From Mangrovimicrobium sp033283265 (lineage in GTDB: Bacteria > Pseudomonadota > Gammaproteobacteria > Pseudomonadales > Halieaceae): a stretch of DNA of 64,000 bases. The notes under the pieces are model-generated. The model was not told the origin of the DNA. It ran no database searches and saw only the letters and a list, made by a program, of their open reading frames with translations. Numbering within the stretch: the stretch's first letter is position 1; each line of letters starts with the position of its first letter. The position numbers and the translations under genes are program-made. Positions 61,965-64,000 of the stretch are shown here, piece by piece. The DNA lies in contig JAWMQN010000001.1 in NCBI GenBank assembly GCA_033283265.1, forward strand, positions 868,001 through 932,000, given 5' to 3'.

Positions 61965-64000
61965 TCAGCGCCAGAAAGCCGGATCATCGCGGTGCTGCAA
62001 AAAATCGGAGCGCTGCCTGTCGATATCTGCTTCCAGTTCCGCAATCAGCGCCTGCCACTCGGGCTCTTGTTCAATGGCCTCGAATCCTGGCCCCCGCAGG
62101 CGCCACCAGCCTAATCGCCACCCGCTGTCGATCGCTTCGCGCAGCGCGGCAATGGCGCGGGAATTATCCCCGCGGGTCATATGGATTACGATGTCGTTGC
62201 CACCGTATCCATTGCCACGGGTCCGATGCATTGTCTTGATTAGCTGCAAGACTTCATCGAACAGGTAGTTCGCCCGTTCGATCTCTCCAGAGTGATACAA
62301 CACCACGCCGGCCAACGTCGCCGGCCAGGGGTTGAATGGCGTCAGGGTGACTGGCTCGTCGCCCATGAAGGTCGGGAGAATCTTCGAGAATAATTCCCGG
62401 GCCCTGGCGATGTCGCCGTTGAGCAGGTGGGCGTAAGCGAGCTGGTAAATGGGGCCTGGCTCCGGTGCGCGGGCCATCCACGCCTCCAGCTCATCTACCA
62501 AGGTGGCATATTCACCATGAAAATGTCTCATCTCAGGCCAGACATCGATCCCGGGGGTGTCGGGAAAATCTGACTTGAGCAACTCGCGACACTCCCCAGC
62601 GGACTGGACCATACCGAGCGAAAGACGGCGAAAGCACTCTGAGCCGCGAATACCGAGGTTTTCTGGCGATAGCGCCGCGGCGCTGGCGGTCCAGTACGCG
62701 GCGGCGTCCAGCTTGCCAAGTTGCGCCAGGTCGTTGCCAAGGCCGACATAATTCGGCACGTACTCCGGTTCCAGCGCTATCAGTTTGCGCTGCACTGCCA
62801 GGGCTTCTTCCACCCGGCCCACCTGCCTCAGGATTTGCGCAAGCACGCCGTTAACGGTAGGGCTTAGCGGGTCCAACTCAATCGCTTTGCGAATGGGGGG
62901 TAGTGCCTCTTCCGCCCGTCCGCTGCGCAACAGGTGCAGGGCGTACCAGTGATAAGCCTGGCTATATCCCGGGGCCAGGCTGATGCTGCGAGTGAAGTAC
63001 TCCTCCGACTGCTCGAACATGCCCTGAAATGCTCGCAGCTGTGCGAGCGACAGCCAGGCCTCCCCCGCGGTGGCGTCGATTTCCAGCGCCCGGTTGATGG
63101 CCTCCTGCTGTTCGGCAAAGGTTTCGCGCACGTCCTGGCCGCTATAGGTAGCCAGCAGATGAAGGGTATCCGCCACTGCCACCCAGGCTGGCAGGTACTG
63201 GGGATCGAGTTCCGTGGCCTCGCGAAAATGTGCCAACGCGTTTGCAAGCTGGCCTGGCTGGCGCAGTCGCGCTTCCTGCATGCCCTGCATATACAGCTTA
63301 TACGCGGCGAGATTTGTGGTGGTATGGCCGGCGCCGCCGGGCGCGGCCTCGTCATCGGCCATCTGGGTCAACACCGCGGCCACGTTACGCGCGATATCGG
63401 ATTCGATGGCAAAAATATCCTTCAATTCGCGATCGTAGGTATCCGACCACAGGTGTATGTCACTCTTGCCGTCAACCAGCTGAATGGTCACGCGAATACG
63501 GTCGTTGCTATAGCGGACGCTGCCTTCCAGCACTGAATCCACGTCCAGTTCCCGGGCAATACTGGGGATCGGTTCACGGGTATCCTGGAAGCGTGCCATC
63601 GAGGTTCGGGAAATAACCTTGAGCGAGGTTTGTTTCACCAGCTGATTGAGTATTTCCTCGTGGATGCCAGCCGCGTAGAAAGCGTGTTCCGGGTTGGGGC
63701 TCAGGTTGACGAAAGGGAGCACGGCTACGGAATCCCGCTGTATCGATGAGGAGCTTTCCAGCGGGTGCCGTGCGTACTGCCCGCCCTCTTTCAGCAGCAG
63801 GGTGGCGGCGATTCCCGCGCTGATAAGGAGTAAGGCCAAGCCGGCGCCAAGCCACCACTTTTTGCGGGCCGGGTGAGCCGGCTTGCCGATGGCGTTATCG
63901 GCGCTCGCCGGGCCGCCCTCTTTCGGCCTGGTTTTATGCACCTCGGGTATCAGCCTGAAACCCTCACCCCGCAGGCCTTCGATATAGGTGGGACTGTCGG
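61965..64000 (-). CDS. CadC-like winged-helix TPR regulator (5' end outside window)
   Basis: The frame is open to the window edge, so the gene is partial: its start lies beyond 64000. The first visible residues (DSPTYIEGLRGEGFRLIPEV) are the end of an OmpR/CadC-type winged-helix domain. One membrane helix follows (WWLGAGLALLLISAGIAATL), then a TolB/FlgO-like domain (SVAVLPFVNLSPNPEHAFYA, EEILNQLVKQTSLKVISRTS, VEDVDSVLEGSVRYS-like segment) and at least six tetratricopeptide repeats to the C terminus. Such proteins are membrane-bound one-component regulators whose periplasmic TPR part senses a signal. Target and signal are unknown. Confidence 0.88.
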   Translation of the reverse strand, partial: DSPTYIEGLRGEGFRLIPEVHKTRPKEGGPASADNAIGKPAHPARKKWWLGAGLALLLISAGIAATLLLKEGGQYARHPLESSSSIQRDSVAVLPFVNLSPNPEHAFYAAGIHEEILNQLVKQTSLKVISRTSMARFQDTREPIPSIARELDVDSVLEGSVRYSNDRIRVTIQLVDGKSDIHLWSDTYDRELKDIFAIESDIARNVAAVLTQMADDEAAPGGAGHTTTNLAAYKLYMQGMQEARLRQPGQLANALAHFREATELDPQYLPAWVAVADTLHLLATYSGQDVRETFAEQQEAINRALEIDATAGEAWLSLAQLRAFQGMFEQSEEYFTRSISLAPGYSQAYHWYALHLLRSGRAEEALPPIRKAIELDPLSPTVNGVLAQILRQVGRVEEALAVQRKLIALEPEYVPNYVGLGNDLAQLGKLDAAAYWTASAAALSPENLGIRGSECFRRLSLGMVQSAGECRELLKSDFPDTPGIDVWPEMRHFHGEYATLVDELEAWMARAPEPGPIYQLAYAHLLNGDIARARELFSKILPTFMGDEPVTLTPFNPWPATLAGVVLYHSGEIERANYLFDEVLQLIKTMHRTRGNGYGGNDIVIHMTRGDNSRAIAALREAIDSGWRLGWWRLRGPGFEAIEQEPEWQALIAELEADIDRQRSDFLQHRDDPAFWR

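Overview
The window is GC-rich, densely coded DNA from what looks like a marine heterotrophic gammaproteobacterium, plausibly near the Halieaceae/Cellvibrionales. The placement is inferred from gene content: VpsM/VpsP-type exopolysaccharide genes, a large oxidative catabolic island with a TonB receptor, class II fumarase and AcnA. No rRNA, tRNA, insertion sequence, prophage or CRISPR array was seen.

Region 1 (about 0.5-18.7 kb) is an exopolysaccharide (EPS) locus. A LuxR-type regulator and an O-antigen-ligase-like protein lie on the minus strand. A plus-strand operon (3998-12322) encodes an initiating undecaprenyl-phosphate sugar transferase, a Wzy-like polymerase, a hexapeptide acyltransferase, two PAPS-type sulfotransferases, a GT4 glycosyltransferase, an Alg14/Alg13-like split glycosyltransferase and a Wzx-like flippase. 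A convergent minus-strand operon (18472-12338) encodes an outer-membrane barrel, a short Wza-like exporter, a Wzc-like tyrosine autokinase, a CpsB-like PHP phosphatase and a VpsP-like TPR protein. The predicted product is a sulfated EPS made by a Wzx/Wzy-type pathway. Both operons carry copies of the same 20-bp palindrome (3815-3834, 3906-3925, 18571-18590), which I regard as the best candidate for an undescribed regulatory circuit here.

Region 2 (18.7-24.7 kb) holds a DUF1643 protein, RecQ preceded by three 54-bp tandem hairpin repeats, an arylsulfatase and a TetR regulator with a perfect inverted-repeat operator between the last two.

Region 3 (24.7-51.2 kb) is a catabolic island. A minus-strand operon carries VOC, acyl-CoA synthetase, enoyl-CoA hydratase, AcuI-like reductase and SDR genes. 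An alpha/beta hydrolase lies upstream of it, divergent from a plus-strand run of amidohydrolase, PQQ-cytochrome c dehydrogenase fused to a SnoaL-like domain, two-subunit molybdenum hydroxylase and P450. A second P450 and an SDR are on the minus strand. They are followed by a small protein, Rieske oxygenase, PhyH dioxygenase, AraC regulator, TonB receptor, SDR, kinase-like phosphotransferase and FMN glutamate-synthase-like genes. The enzyme mix suggests oxidative attack on a hydrophobic cyclic or branched substrate followed by CoA-dependent degradation; the substrate cannot be named. A 15-bp identical motif followed by a spaced TCGA sits at two of its promoters.

Region 4 (51.2-64 kb) contains a DUF3144 protein, a beta-barrel protein, an S8 peptidase with a long acidic repeat of four-residue periodicity divergent from an ECF sigma/anti-sigma pair, then aconitase, fumarase and small genes. 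It ends in a CadC-like TPR regulator cut by the window edge.
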